In this document: positions 17,234 through 26,870 of the stretch, in pieces | Position numbering within the stretch: position 1 is the stretch's first letter | How the letters are laid out: each line of letters starts with the position of its first letter | DNA from: Sva-07 sp963707515 | Lineage (GTDB): Bacteria; Actinomycetota; Acidimicrobiia; Acidimicrobiales; Ilumatobacteraceae | Length of the DNA stretch: 64,000 bases | Direction: 5' to 3' | Assembly: GCA_963707515.1 (NCBI GenBank) | Contig: CAVPQI010000001.1 | Span: 744,001 to 808,000, forward strand | The notes under the pieces: generated by a model | The model's database searches: none | Told to the model about the DNA's origin: nothing | Seen by the model: the letters and a program-made list of their open reading frames with translations, nothing else | Program-made: the position numbers and the translations under genes

Positions 17234-19159
17234 TCAGGACGGGCCGGTGGCGTCCGGGTCGGCACACCAGCCACCCGGGGCGACCGGTCCACCGATGCCC
17301 GCCGGGCACGGCCGGCGCTCGAGGAACGCCAGCTTGCGCGAGATGTAGATCGCCGACTGCGGCGCGCCGCCGACGGTCAGGTGGACCCCGTCGGCAGTGA
17401 ACCACGGCTGGTTGATCGAGTAGCGGTGCCAGTCGGCGAGGATCAGCTCGGGGTATCGGCCGGTCGGGGCGACGCTGTGCAGCGTGGCGTTGTTCGCAGC
17501 GAACGAGGCCGAGTTCGACGCCGCCGACGGGGAGACGTAGCCGACGTTCTCGCGGTACGTCATCCAGACGACACGCTCGATGCCCTTGTCGCGAGCCGCC
17601 TGCATGACCGCCTGCACGGCGGTCGGGAACGTGCCGGACCAGTCGTTGTAGCCGGTCAGCATGACCAGCGTGTGGTACTGCCCGGCCGCCAGGGTCTGGA
17701 TCTCGGAGACCGCGGTACGTGGCGCGTAGCCCTCGCGTCCACGACACGACGTGCCGATCAACCGACGACACGACTCGAGTCGAGCATCGAAGTTGGCGCC
17801 TTGGAGGTAGCGGACCGCACCGTTCCACCGGATCCCGGCGTGGGCCGAGTCGGAGATGACGACGACCGGCGCGTCCTCGCCCGGGTACGGGTTGGCGGGC
17901 ACCGGCAGGCCGGCGGCGACGGGCCGCCCGACGAACCAGCCGGCGACGTCGACGGCGATGTGGGCGCCCGCCGAGGAGTAGAAGGCGACGCCGCGGTCCG
18001 ACGTGCGGGTGATCGTCAACGCCGCCACCGGATGGCGCCACCGGTAGTTGAGCGACGAGGCATTGGGGCGTGCAGTGCCCGCCGCCTGCACGGTCAGGTA
18101 ACCGGCGTCGGTGAGGTCGATGCCGGTGAGGTTGGCGACGACCGCCGAGGCGCCCGGAGGTGCGACCCGCCGTTCGACGGTTCCGCCCGGATGCACGGGA
18201 TCGTTGGTGTGGCGCGTGTCCCACACCCGCTGTGGCGACTGCGGGACGAACAGACCCTCGGTCGAATCGCTCGCCGACGGCCCGGTGAACCAGCCCCAGA
18301 CGTCGACGAGGACGTGGCTCGTCGTCGACCGGGCGACGACGAACCCGCCGGCAGACACCGGCACGAACGCCAGGTTGGCGCGGGTCGGGTTGAGGCTGTC
18401 GGTGTTGACGACCGAGGCATTGGGCCGCGCCGCTCCGGCGGGGTAGGCGGTGAGGAAGCCGAAGCCATCGGCTTCGACCGACGTCAGCGTGACGGCGAGC
18501 ATGCGTGCGTCGGCCGGCACGCCGGCGGGCAGTGGGACGACGACGTCGTTGGTGCCGCGACCGCCCGAGATCCGCGTGTCGACGACGCGGGTCGGTTCCA
18601 TCGGCACGAAGCGGCCGGCATCGGTCGCGCCGCCGGCGTCACCGAAATAGCCGGTCACGTCGACGGCGAACTTGGCGGTGCCGGACAGGAAGACGTCGAT
18701 CGTGCCGCCGGCGGGGAGGCGGACGACGGCGGAGTTGGCAACGGTGTTGCCGCCCTCGTAGTTGACGTTCGACACCTCGGGCCTCGCCACGTCGGACGGC
18801 CACGCCGTGAGGTACCCACCGGCCTCGACGTCCATCACGACGATGCTGATCGCCACGGCGCGGGCGTTCGCCGGCACGCCGCACGGGCCACCGACGGTCT
18901 GCACCCGCCACGAGCGGGCGTCGATCCGCCCGAGATCGGGCGTCAGGCGGCTGTCGAACAGCCGGCACGGGCCGGTCGGGTTGAGCACCGTGGCACCCGG
19001 CGGCGGCGCCTGGGCACCGACGATGTCGGCGCCGTGCCACGGCGTCAGCCCGACGACGGTGGCAGCGACCGCCAGGACGACGGTGACGGCACCGGCGAGC
19101 AGCGTGTGGCGATGCGGATGGCGACGGGCGCTGAGAAGGTCAGACGGAGATGAGCTCAT
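17234..19159 (-). CDS. secreted SGNH-hydrolase-like protein with three N-terminal repeat domains
   Basis: 641 aa. One N-terminal hydrophobic segment (about 20-38) suggests export or membrane anchoring. Three homologous repeats of about 110-120 residues follow (about 64-174, 185-303, 304-421). Each opens with a (F/V/W)D(S/T)R motif (69-71, 194-196, 314-316) and closes with a VDV(T/W/A)GxF segment. The C-terminal domain is SGNH/GDSL-like, with a nucleophile block VVISDSA (Ser438, SDS instead of GDS) and a DGVHL block carrying the likely Asp-His pair. Acidimicrobiia encode many proteins with such repeats. The start overlaps the M24 peptidase gene end by 20 nt. It probably acts on envelope glycans or acyl groups, which is inference. 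Confidence 0.75.
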   Translation of the reverse strand: MSSSPSDLLSARRHPHRHTLLAGAVTVVLAVAATVVGLTPWHGADIVGAQAPPPGATVLNPTGPCRLFDSRLTPDLGRIDARSWRVQTVGGPCGVPANARAVAISIVVMDVEAGGYLTAWPSDVARPEVSNVNYEGGNTVANSAVVRLPAGGTIDVFLSGTAKFAVDVTGYFGDAGGATDAGRFVPMEPTRVVDTRISGGRGTNDVVVPLPAGVPADARMLAVTLTSVEADGFGFLTAYPAGAARPNASVVNTDSLNPTRANLAFVPVSAGGFVVARSTTSHVLVDVWGWFTGPSASDSTEGLFVPQSPQRVWDTRHTNDPVHPGGTVERRVAPPGASAVVANLTGIDLTDAGYLTVQAAGTARPNASSLNYRWRHPVAALTITRTSDRGVAFYSSAGAHIAVDVAGWFVGRPVAAGLPVPANPYPGEDAPVVVISDSAHAGIRWNGAVRYLQGANFDARLESCRRLIGTSCRGREGYAPRTAVSEIQTLAAGQYHTLVMLTGYNDWSGTFPTAVQAVMQAARDKGIERVVWMTYRENVGYVSPSAASNSASFAANNATLHSVAPTGRYPELILADWHRYSINQPWFTADGVHLTVGGAPQSAIYISRKLAFLERRPCPAGIGGPVAPGGWCADPDATGPS

Positions 19160-20262
19160 GATCGGAGAGGTTGAGCGGCCGCGGGCCGCCGTCGGTGGCG
19201 ACGACGATGTCCTCGAGCCGCATCCCCCACTTGCCCGGCACGTAGATGCCCGGCTCGACGCTGTACGCGTGGCCGACGGCGAGCGGCAACGTGTTGCCCT
19301 CGACGATGTAGGGGTCCTCGTGCTCTTCCATGCCGATGCCGTGTCCGGTCCGGTGGATGAAGAAGTCGCCGTACCCGGCGTCGTCGATCACGGCGCGGGT
19401 GGCGCGGTCGACGTCCTCGCACGGCGTGCCGACGGTGCCGGCTTCGACGCCGGCGCGGCTGGGCGGCGTGGAGCACCTCGTAGGCCTCGGCGATCTCCGC
19501 CGTCGGGGTGCCGGTGAACACGCAGCGAGTGGTGTCGGAGCAGTAGCCGGCCATCGTGCCGCCGAAGTCGCAGAGCACGATCTCACCCTCGCGGATGACC
19601 CGCGAACCGGCGTGGTGGTGCGGGCTGGCTGCGTTCTCACCGGCCGCGACGATGGCGAAGTTGACCTTGTCGTGGCCCTCCTCGACGATCCGCCGCGAGA
19701 GGTGGGCGGAGACCTCGGCCTCGGTGCGACCGACGAGCGGGATCTCGCCGCGCTGCAGTTCACCGGCGATGCGATCGACGGCGGCGCCGGCAGCGGCGAG
19801 CGCGTCGATCTCGGCCTGGTCCTTGGCCATCCGCAGCGGACCGACGATGTCGACGGCACGGCTGAACGTCGCACCGGGCAACTGCGGGAGCAGCTCGACG
19901 AGGAAGCGTGCCCACATCTGGTCGCCGACGGCGACGCGGGAGGCGGTGCCGGTGAGACGGGCGACGATCGCCGTCGGGTCCTCGGTCTCGGTCCACGGGA
20001 GCAGGTCGAACACGCCGCTGACCTCACGCACGCGCGGCGCTTCGAGCGCCGGGATGACCATCGTCGCCGCGTCGTCACGCGGGACCACGAGCATCGTCAG
20101 GCGTTCGAGTGGCATCGCCGTGTAGCCCGTGAGGTACGGGAGGTCGTGGCCGACCGACAACAGGAGGACGTCGACGTCGTGGACGGCCATCGCCTCACGG
20201 ACTCGGGCCAGCCGGTCGAGGTACACGGCGGAGGCGGTGGTCGCGCTCGTCACGGTCGCCAT
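19140..20262 (-). CDS. M24 family metallopeptidase (Xaa-Pro aminopeptidase-like), apparent frameshift
   Basis: From ATG 20262 the N-terminal creatinase-like domain and the first part of the pita-bread domain read normally, including the metal aspartate in LCDFGGTMAGYCSDTTR, up to EVLHAAQ. Homology then continues in another frame (RAGVEAGT, then the metal His in HRTGHGIGMEEHE and the Glu in SVEPGIY) to the TGA at 19140. The length of 1123 nt leaves a remainder of one. The switch lies at 19454-19461, where the minus strand reads AGCCGCGCCGG. An intact protein would be about 374 aa and cleave X-Pro bonds. All five metal-site regions are present across the two frames. Confidence 0.87.
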
Positions 20263-20312
20263 TGTGGCAGGGACCGCCGTGGCATTGCCCGCGGCTGTTC
20301 AGCGGCGACGGG

Positions 20313-21707
20313 TCACTCGCCGCTCGACGACCACACCTCACCGGCCTCGACCATCAGGTCGATCGGTCGCTCGTGGGCGCTCGGCGGGATCACCGGGCTC
20401 CACCCGCCGCCGCAGTCGCCCCCGGCGAGCGACAGGTCCTGGCAGATCGTGTCGCGGGTGATCTTCCACGCCCCGTCGACCAGCCGGGCGACGCCATAGC
20501 GGTTGTCGAACGTCGACTGTGGCGTGTCGATGCGGTAGCGGAACCACGCCTCGGTGGGGCTGGTGAAGACGAGCTCCTCGACGGTCGCCGTGGCGGCGGC
20601 GGCCTGGTCGCCGTACGTACCGTCGGCGACCTGCTGGCGCGCCTCGGCGACGCCGGTGGCGTCGTCGACGAGGTCCTCGCGGTCGCCGGGGAACGTCTCG
20701 TCGTAGAGCGTCGTCATCGCGTCGGCGACGGCTTGCTCGTCGGCGGCGGGGTCGGCGGGTTGGATGCCGGGCTCGGGGAGCGCCGGCGGCGGCGGCTGGC
20801 AGGCCGCCTGGTACTCCTCGTCGGCCCACGTGCCGGCGCCGTCCGACGTCAGCACACCCGCGGCGCTGCCGCCGTCGATGGTGACCTGGTAGACCGGCGG
20901 TGGCGGAGGCGCCCACGGGTCGTCGGTCGGTTGGTCGACGAGTGCGGCCGGTGCCGGGAGCGTGAGCACGGCGACGCCACCCTGGGGCGTTGCCGCGTCG
21001 GTGGCACCGCCGTCGCCGGCCACCGAGACCCCCGTGGCGTCGGCGGGGACCTGGACGACGAACACCCACCGCGGGAGGCCGTCGGCGACGCCGAGCAGCA
21101 CGGGAGCGACGGAACGGCCGAGGTACGGCTCGCGGTACCAGCCGACGGCGCCGACGTCGATCACGCCGTTGCCTTCCAGCGCCACGCGGATCTGGCCGTT
21201 CTCGAAGCACCACGGCGCCGGCTGCCAGCCGTCGATGCCGGAGTCACCCGACATCTCCCACTGTTGGGCGAGATGCACACGCAGCGTGTCGCCGTCGTCG
21301 GTGGTCCGTTCGGTGAGCAGCGGCATCGTGAACGGTCCGAACAGCGTGGAACCGACGGTTCCCCCCGGGCCCGTCCACGATCGCACCGAGACGCCGCCGA
21401 GCTCGCCGACGTACGACGAGCTGGCGTCGTCGCCGATCACCACGGTCGTCACCGGCACCGGCGGCTCGGTGTCGGCGACGTCGACCGGGCTGGCGGCCGC
21501 GGTCGTCGCCCCCTCCGGCACGGTGCCCGGCGATGCCGACGCCGTGCCCTCGCCGGTACCGGTCGAGCGCCCGACGGCGAAGCCGGCCCCCAGGGCGACG
21601 GCGGCGACGACCGCCGCCGTGATCGCGGCGATCATCCGGCGGCGGCGCGGTGTCGCGTCAGGTGGCCCCGCCGGTCCGAGGACCGGATCGTCGAACGTGA
21701 TACCCAT
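20313..21707 (-). CDS. hypothetical membrane-anchored protein
   Basis: 464 aa from ATG 21705-21707, which is preceded by an AAGGGGG ribosome-binding site. A short cytoplasmic Pro-rich N-terminus is followed by RRRR and one transmembrane helix (about 25-47), then a low-complexity Thr/Pro/Ala linker and a large extracytoplasmic region. A Pro-rich strip (APPPPPV) interrupts it around residue 300. The last about 120 residues look like a SnoaL/NTF2-like fold (FRYRIDTPQSTFDNRYGVARLVDGAWK), a common substrate-free accessory domain. No catalytic motif is visible. Function is unknown. Confidence 0.65.
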   Translation of the reverse strand: MGITFDDPVLGPAGPPDATPRRRRMIAAITAAVVAAVALGAGFAVGRSTGTGEGTASASPGTVPEGATTAAASPVDVADTEPPVPVTTVVIGDDASSSYVGELGGVSVRSWTGPGGTVGSTLFGPFTMPLLTERTTDDGDTLRVHLAQQWEMSGDSGIDGWQPAPWCFENGQIRVALEGNGVIDVGAVGWYREPYLGRSVAPVLLGVADGLPRWVFVVQVPADATGVSVAGDGGATDAATPQGGVAVLTLPAPAALVDQPTDDPWAPPPPPVYQVTIDGGSAAGVLTSDGAGTWADEEYQAACQPPPPALPEPGIQPADPAADEQAVADAMTTLYDETFPGDREDLVDDATGVAEARQQVADGTYGDQAAAATATVEELVFTSPTEAWFRYRIDTPQSTFDNRYGVARLVDGAWKITRDTICQDLSLAGGDCGGGWSPVIPPSAHERPIDLMVEAGEVWSSSGE

Positions 21708-21816
21708 GGCTCGCCCCCTTCGAATCGCTGCACCAGTCTGGCACGCCTTGGACGTCGGCCGGCGGCGTCGGGTTCCATCGGGAATACGGCGCCGCTCGCG
21801 TCGTTGCACCCGACCG

Positions 21817-22140
21817 ATGAGCACGTCCGACTCCCCCGCCGACACCGCCTCCACCGACCTCACCGCCCCCACCCGGATCGATCTCTACTGGCGCCCGGCG
21901 TGCGGGTTCTGCTCGATGCTCCGCAGCAGCCTCGACCGGCTCGGCGTCGAGCGCGTCGAGCACAACATCTGGGAATCCGACGACGACGCGGCGATCGTCC
22001 GGCAGCACGCCAATGGCAACGAGACGGTCCCGACCGTGGTCGTCGGCGACCGCGGGTTCGTCAACCCGTCGGCCGAGGAGTTGGTCGCCTACTTGCGCAG
22101 CGACCATCCGACGCTGCTCCCGGCTGACTTTCCCGGCTGA
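21817..22140 (+). CDS. glutaredoxin-like protein (mycoredoxin type)
   Basis: 107 aa glutaredoxin fold. A disordered N-terminus of about 20 residues precedes IDLYWRPACGFC, with the redox CGFC motif at the helix start, and a cis-proline motif NETVPTVVV. Actinobacterial mycoredoxins use mycothiol to reduce mixed disulphides and have CxxC as here. The stop is 39 nt upstream of the cystathionine beta-synthase start on the same strand, linking it with sulfur-amino-acid metabolism. Partner thiol is inferred from taxonomy. Confidence 0.85.
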   Translation: MSTSDSPADTASTDLTAPTRIDLYWRPACGFCSMLRSSLDRLGVERVEHNIWESDDDAAIVRQHANGNETVPTVVVGDRGFVNPSAEELVAYLRSDHPTLLPADFPG

Positions 22141-22179
22141 CCGTTTCCGCGTTCGCGAGTGACGGGTACCCTCGGCCCC

Positions 22180-23616
22180 ATGAGCGACGCGCTCGCCACG
22201 CCGGACCCCCGACTGGCGGGCACCGAGATCTTCGACTCGGTGCTCGACACGATCGGCAACACGCCGCTCATCCGCCTCCGGCGGATCAGCGAGCTGGAAG
22301 GCATCGAGTGCGTCTTCGCCATGAAGCAGGAGGCCACCAACCCGGGCGGCTCCGCCAAGGATCGCCCGGCCCTGGAGATGGTCCTCGCCGCCGAGCGTGA
22401 CGGCTTGCTTCGGCCCGGCGGCACGATCGTCGAGCCGACCAGCGGCAACACCGGGGTCGGTCTCGCCATCGTCGCCGCCCAGCGGGGATACCGCTGCGTG
22501 TTCGTGATGACCGACAAGGTGGCCCCGGAGAAGGTCAGCCTGCTGCGCGCCTACGGCGCCGAGGTCGTCGTGTGCCCCGTGGCGGTCGAACCGACCGATC
22601 CGCAGAGCTACTACAGCGTCGCTGCCCGGCTCACCGACGAGCTCGACGCGTTCCGGCCGAACCAGTACGAGAACCCCGCCAACCCCGAGGCCCACGTCAA
22701 GACGACCGGCCCCGAGATCTGGCGGCAGACCGCCGGGCGGGTGACCCACCTCGTCGCCGGTGCCGGCACGTGCGGCACGATCACCGGCATCGGTCGCTAC
22801 CTCAAGTCGATGAACCCGGAGGTCAAGATCATCGCCGCCGACCCGCAAGGTTCGGTGTTCTCGGGTGGTTCGGGACGGCCGTACCTGGTCGAGGGGGTCG
22901 GCGAGGACTTCTTCCCCGCCGCCTGGGAACCGGGGCTGCTCGACGAGATCATCGCCATCAGCGACGAGGAGAGCTTCCTCACCGCCCGCTACGTCAGCGA
23001 GCGTGAAGGCATCCTGATCGGCGGGTCCGGCGGCATGGCGGTGGCGGCGGCGATCAAGGTCGCCAAGGCGGCGTCGCCGGACGACGTCATCGTCGTCCTC
23101 AACCCCGACACCGGCCGCGGCTACCTGTCCAAGGTGTTCGACGACGGGTGGATGGCGAACTACGGCTTCTTGCGCGAATGCGAGCAGTGCGTCGGGGCGG
23201 TGCTCGAGACGCGCAACCCGTCGATCGACGGCCTGCTCTACGTCAACCCGCACCAGCCCGTGTCCGAGGCGATCGAGATCATGCGCGCCAACGGCATCAG
23301 CCAGCTGCCGGTGTGCAAGAACACGCCGCCGTTCGCCGCCGCCGAGGTCAGCGGGGCAATCGACGAACTCGAACTGATGGATGTGATCCACCGCGACCCG
23401 GGCGTGATGTCGACGCCGGTCGAGAAGGTGATGGGACCCAAGTTGCCGACGATCGGCGTCGGCCAGAAGGTCGAGCGGGCCGTCGCCATGCTCGAGGTGG
23501 CGCCGGCACTGCTCGTGCTCGCCGGCGGCCGCCCGTTGAGCATCCTCACCCGAACCGACGTGCTCGCCTACTTCACCGCGGTCGCCGAGACGGCGCTGGG
23601 TGACGCCCGTGGGTGA
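22180..23616 (+). CDS. cbs: cystathionine beta-synthase
   Basis: 478 aa from ATG 22180. The PLP-dependent fold II domain shows TIGNTPLIRL near the N-terminus, the Schiff-base lysine in GGSAKDRPA, the EPTSGNTG loop, and the glycine-rich GAGTCGTITG cofactor-phosphate loop. The C-terminal third has two CBS domains (segments around SEAIEIMRANGISQLPV and LTRTDVLAYF). It condenses serine and homocysteine to cystathionine, the first step of reverse transsulfuration. The stop overlaps the start of the next gene, the gamma-lyase/synthase, giving the complete pathway in one operon. The Cbs/MetB pairing is common in actinobacteria. Confidence 0.93.
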   Translation: MSDALATPDPRLAGTEIFDSVLDTIGNTPLIRLRRISELEGIECVFAMKQEATNPGGSAKDRPALEMVLAAERDGLLRPGGTIVEPTSGNTGVGLAIVAAQRGYRCVFVMTDKVAPEKVSLLRAYGAEVVVCPVAVEPTDPQSYYSVAARLTDELDAFRPNQYENPANPEAHVKTTGPEIWRQTAGRVTHLVAGAGTCGTITGIGRYLKSMNPEVKIIAADPQGSVFSGGSGRPYLVEGVGEDFFPAAWEPGLLDEIIAISDEESFLTARYVSEREGILIGGSGGMAVAAAIKVAKAASPDDVIVVLNPDTGRGYLSKVFDDGWMANYGFLRECEQCVGAVLETRNPSIDGLLYVNPHQPVSEAIEIMRANGISQLPVCKNTPPFAAAEVSGAIDELELMDVIHRDPGVMSTPVEKVMGPKLPTIGVGQKVERAVAMLEVAPALLVLAGGRPLSILTRTDVLAYFTAVAETALGDARG

Positions 23617-24757
23617 GCGCCGGGCGTTCGCCACGCGGGCGATCCACGACGGGCAACCACCGGATCCGACCACCGGCGCCGTGGTCACGCCGATCTCGCT
23701 GTCGACGACGTTCGCCCAGCAGACCGTCGGCGAGCACCTCGGCTACGAGTATTCGCGTTCGGGCAACCCGACGCGCACCGCGCTCGAGCACCAGGTGGCG
23801 TCGCTGGAAGAGGCCCGCCACGGGTTGGCGTTCGCCAGCGGGCTCGCCGCCGAGGACAACATCTTGCGCCTCTTGCGGCCCGGCCAGCGCACGCTCCTCG
23901 GCAACGACGCCTACGGCGGCACGTTCCGCCTGATCGCCCGGGTGTGGGAGCCGCTGGGCTTCCCGTGGTCCGCGGTCGACCTCACCGACATCGACGCATT
24001 GCGCGCCGACTGGCCCGCCGACACCGGCATGGTCTGGTTGGAGACACCCACCAACCCGCTGCTGACGTGCTTCGACATCGAAGCGATCGCCGCCCTCGCC
24101 CACGAGCGCGGGGCACTGGTCGTCGTCGACAACACGTTCGCCACGCCCTACCTGCAGCAGCCGCTGACGCTGGGGGCCGACATCGTCGTCCACTCGGCGA
24201 CCAAGTACCTCGGCGGGCACAGCGACGTGGTCGGTGGGTTCGTCGCCGTCGACGACGACACGCTCGCCGAACGGCTGCGCTTCACCCAGAACGCCGCCGG
24301 TGCTGTGCCGGCTCCGTTCGACTGCTACCTCGTGCTGCGCGGCGTGAAGACGCTGGCACTGCGCATGCAGCGCCACTGCGACAACGCCCGGGCGGTCGTC
24401 GACCTGCTCGTCGGTCATCCGGCCGTCGAGCGGGTGCTCTACCCGCAGCTCCCCGACCACCCCGGCCACGCCGCGGCGGCCGCGCAGATGCGCGACTTCG
24501 GCGGCATGGTGTCGTTCACCGTCCGCGCCGGGCGCGAGGCGGCGCTCGCTGTGGCCGCCGCAACCGAACTCTTCACCCTCGCCGAGTCACTCGGCGCCGT
24601 CGAGAGTCTGATCGAGCACCCGGGGGCGATGACCCACGCCTCCGCCGCCGGCTCACCGCTCGAGGTCCCCGACGATCTGATCCGTCTGTCGGTCGGGATC
24701 GAGGACGCCGGCGATCTCGTCAGCGACCTGGCACAGGCACTGGAGCGGGCGGAGTGA
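23609..24757 (+). CDS. cystathionine gamma-lyase/gamma-synthase family enzyme
   Basis: About 382 aa, beginning at GTG 23609 (a GTG at 23600 is also in frame). Family features: FATRAIHDGQ at the N-terminus, YSRSGNPT, the SGLAAED helix, the PLP aspartate in VVVDNTFATPY, and the Schiff-base lysine in HSATKYLGGHSD. The C-terminus has the RLSVGIED motif. It overlaps cbs upstream by 8 nt, so it most likely works as the gamma-lyase releasing cysteine from cystathionine, though MetB-type gamma-synthase activity cannot be excluded. The stop overlaps the otsA start (GTGA). Confidence 0.9.
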   Translation: MGERRAFATRAIHDGQPPDPTTGAVVTPISLSTTFAQQTVGEHLGYEYSRSGNPTRTALEHQVASLEEARHGLAFASGLAAEDNILRLLRPGQRTLLGNDAYGGTFRLIARVWEPLGFPWSAVDLTDIDALRADWPADTGMVWLETPTNPLLTCFDIEAIAALAHERGALVVVDNTFATPYLQQPLTLGADIVVHSATKYLGGHSDVVGGFVAVDDDTLAERLRFTQNAAGAVPAPFDCYLVLRGVKTLALRMQRHCDNARAVVDLLVGHPAVERVLYPQLPDHPGHAAAAAQMRDFGGMVSFTVRAGREAALAVAAATELFTLAESLGAVESLIEHPGAMTHASAAGSPLEVPDDLIRLSVGIEDAGDLVSDLAQALERAE

Positions 24758-26124
24758 CCAGCCGACCGATCGTCGTCGCCGCCAACCGCTTGCCGGTGAT
24801 GCGCACCGACGAGGGCTGGACCGCCAGTCCGGGCGGCCTCGTGCGTGCGTTGCTGCCGATGCTGCGCGAGACCGGCGGCACCTGGGTCGGCTGGACCGGC
24901 AACCCCGACGACGCCACCGAACCGTTCAGCGTCGACGGCGTGCTGTTGCACCCGGTCCCGATCACCGCCGACGAGATCGAGCTGTACTACGAGGGCTTCT
25001 CCAACGACGGGCTGTGGCCGCTGTACCACGACGCCCTGCGCGAGTCGACGTACTCGAGCGAGCAGTGGGACGCCTACACCCGGGTCAACGAACGTTTCGC
25101 GACACGCCTCGCCGAGGTGGCGCCACCCGACGCCATGGTGTGGATCCACGACTACCAGTTGCAGCTCGTCCCACGGCTGCTCCGTCAGCGTCGCAGCGAC
25201 GTCACGATCGGCTTCTTCCTCCACATCCCGTTCCCGCCGGTCGAGCTGTTCTCCCGCCTGCCGTGGCGTGGTGAGATCCTCGACGGGCTGCTCGGCAGCG
25301 ATGTCGTCGGGTTCCAGAACCCGACCGGGGCGGCCAACTTCGTCGCCGCCGCCCAGCACCTGCTCGATGTCGACCCGGCCGCCCAGGGCACGCACGTCGG
25401 CACCTATCCGATCTCGATCGACGTCGGCGAGGTCGAAGCGGTGGCCGCCGGGCGGGCCACCCGTCAGCGGATGAGCCAGATCCGCGCCCGCCTCGGTGAC
25501 CCCGAAGTGATCCTCCTCGGCGTCGACCGCCTCGACTACACGAAGGGCATCGGGCTGCGGCTGAAGGCGTTCGCCGCGCTGCTCGAATCGGGACAGCTCG
25601 ACCCGGAGCGTCACGTGATGGTCCAGGTGGCGACCCCGACCCGCGAGGGGGTGGAGCACTACCAGGACGAGCGCCACGAGGTCGAACGGCTGGTCGGCGA
25701 GATCAACGGCCGCTACAGCCGGATCGGTCTGCCGGTCGTGCACTACCTGTACCAGACGCTCCCGTTCGACGAGCTGATCGCCCTCTACCGCGCCGGTGAC
25801 GTGATGCTCGTGACCCCGTTCCGCGATGGCATGAACCTCGTCGCCAAGGAGTACGCCGCTGCCCACATCGACGGCGACGGCGTGCTCGTGCTGTCGGAGT
25901 TCGCGGGCGCCGCCGACGAGCTCACCGACGCCGTGCTCGTCAACCCGCACGACGACCACGCCCTGCAGCAGGCGATCATCACCGCCACCGAGATGCACCG
26001 TCACGAGCGTCGCCAACGGATGGCCGGGCTGCGCGAGCAGGTGCACCGCAGCGACGTTCAGGGATGGGCGAACAGCTTCCTCCGCGCCCTCAGCGAGGCG
26101 GCGCACGACGCCGAGCAGCGGTGA
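24754..26124 (+). CDS. otsA: alpha,alpha-trehalose-phosphate synthase (OtsA)
   Basis: 456 aa GT20 glycosyltransferase. It has the N-terminal ANRLPV motif, WIHDYQLQLVP, FFLHIPFPP, the donor-site loop VDRLDYTKGI, and the late FRDGMNLVAKEY block. It transfers glucose from a nucleotide-diphosphate sugar to glucose 6-phosphate. The GTG start overlaps the transsulfuration gene stop and its own stop overlaps otsB (GTGA), so OtsA and OtsB are translationally coupled. The product protects against osmotic and desiccation stress. The operon joins trehalose and cysteine metabolism by gene order only. Confidence 0.95.
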   Translation: MTSRPIVVAANRLPVMRTDEGWTASPGGLVRALLPMLRETGGTWVGWTGNPDDATEPFSVDGVLLHPVPITADEIELYYEGFSNDGLWPLYHDALRESTYSSEQWDAYTRVNERFATRLAEVAPPDAMVWIHDYQLQLVPRLLRQRRSDVTIGFFLHIPFPPVELFSRLPWRGEILDGLLGSDVVGFQNPTGAANFVAAAQHLLDVDPAAQGTHVGTYPISIDVGEVEAVAAGRATRQRMSQIRARLGDPEVILLGVDRLDYTKGIGLRLKAFAALLESGQLDPERHVMVQVATPTREGVEHYQDERHEVERLVGEINGRYSRIGLPVVHYLYQTLPFDELIALYRAGDVMLVTPFRDGMNLVAKEYAAAHIDGDGVLVLSEFAGAADELTDAVLVNPHDDHALQQAIITATEMHRHERRQRMAGLREQVHRSDVQGWANSFLRALSEAAHDAEQR

Positions 26125-26870
26125 CCGACTACGACGACCCCGCCCAGGTCGCCGCCTACGTCCGTGCGCTCGATCGACCGACGTTGATCGGGCTCGACGT
26201 CGACGGCGTCCTGGCGCCGATCGTCGACCATGCCGACCACGCCCGGCTGCTCGACGGGATGGCGACCGCCATCGACGCCGTCGCGGCGTGCGACGGCATC
26301 TGCGTCGCCGTGTTGTCCGGCCGCGCCGTCGCCGACCTCGAGCGGTTCAAGTTCTCCGACGAGGTCGCCGTCGTCGGCAGCCACGGCGTGGAGATCCGCG
26401 GCGAGCCGATGCGCTCCCTCGACACCGACGAGCAGGAGCGACTCGAGCACCTCGCCGCGCTCGCCGAGCTCGCCGCCGCCCGCGCCGGCGAGGGTTCCTG
26501 GGTCGAGCGCAAGCCGGCGAGCGTCGTCGTTCACGTGCGCCAGGCCGATCCCGACCGCGGCGCCGACGCGCTGGAACAGCTCCACCAGGCGGTCGCCGGC
26601 GTCGACGGCGCGACGTCGAAGGCCGGCAGCGGCGTGCTCGAGCTCTTCGCACGCGCCGCCAGCAAGGGCACGGCGCTGGTCGCGCTCGCCGAACGTCACC
26701 ACGCCGCGCGGCGGGTGTTCGTCGGCGACGACGTCACCGACGAGGACGCCTTCGCCGTGCTGGTGCCGGGCGACGTGGCGATCAAGGTCGGCGACGCGCC
26801 AACGGTCGCCGCGTTCCGCCTCGCCGATCCGCCGGCCGTGCTCGCCTGGCTACGCGCCCTCGTCGGCTGA
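26121..26870 (+). CDS. otsB: trehalose-phosphatase (OtsB)
   Basis: 249 aa HAD-superfamily phosphatase with the motif DVDGVLAP (catalytic aspartates in the DxDGTLxP pattern), SGR at motif II, a cap region, the motif III lysine in RAASKGTAL and the motif IV acid cluster GDDVTDEDAF. It dephosphorylates trehalose 6-phosphate, completing the OtsAB pathway. The GTG start overlaps the otsA stop by 4 nt. The gene ends adjacent to the convergent rnhB gene (stop at 26871). Confidence 0.95.
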   Translation: MTDYDDPAQVAAYVRALDRPTLIGLDVDGVLAPIVDHADHARLLDGMATAIDAVAACDGICVAVLSGRAVADLERFKFSDEVAVVGSHGVEIRGEPMRSLDTDEQERLEHLAALAELAAARAGEGSWVERKPASVVVHVRQADPDRGADALEQLHQAVAGVDGATSKAGSGVLELFARAASKGTALVALAERHHAARRVFVGDDVTDEDAFAVLVPGDVAIKVGDAPTVAAFRLADPPAVLAWLRALVG

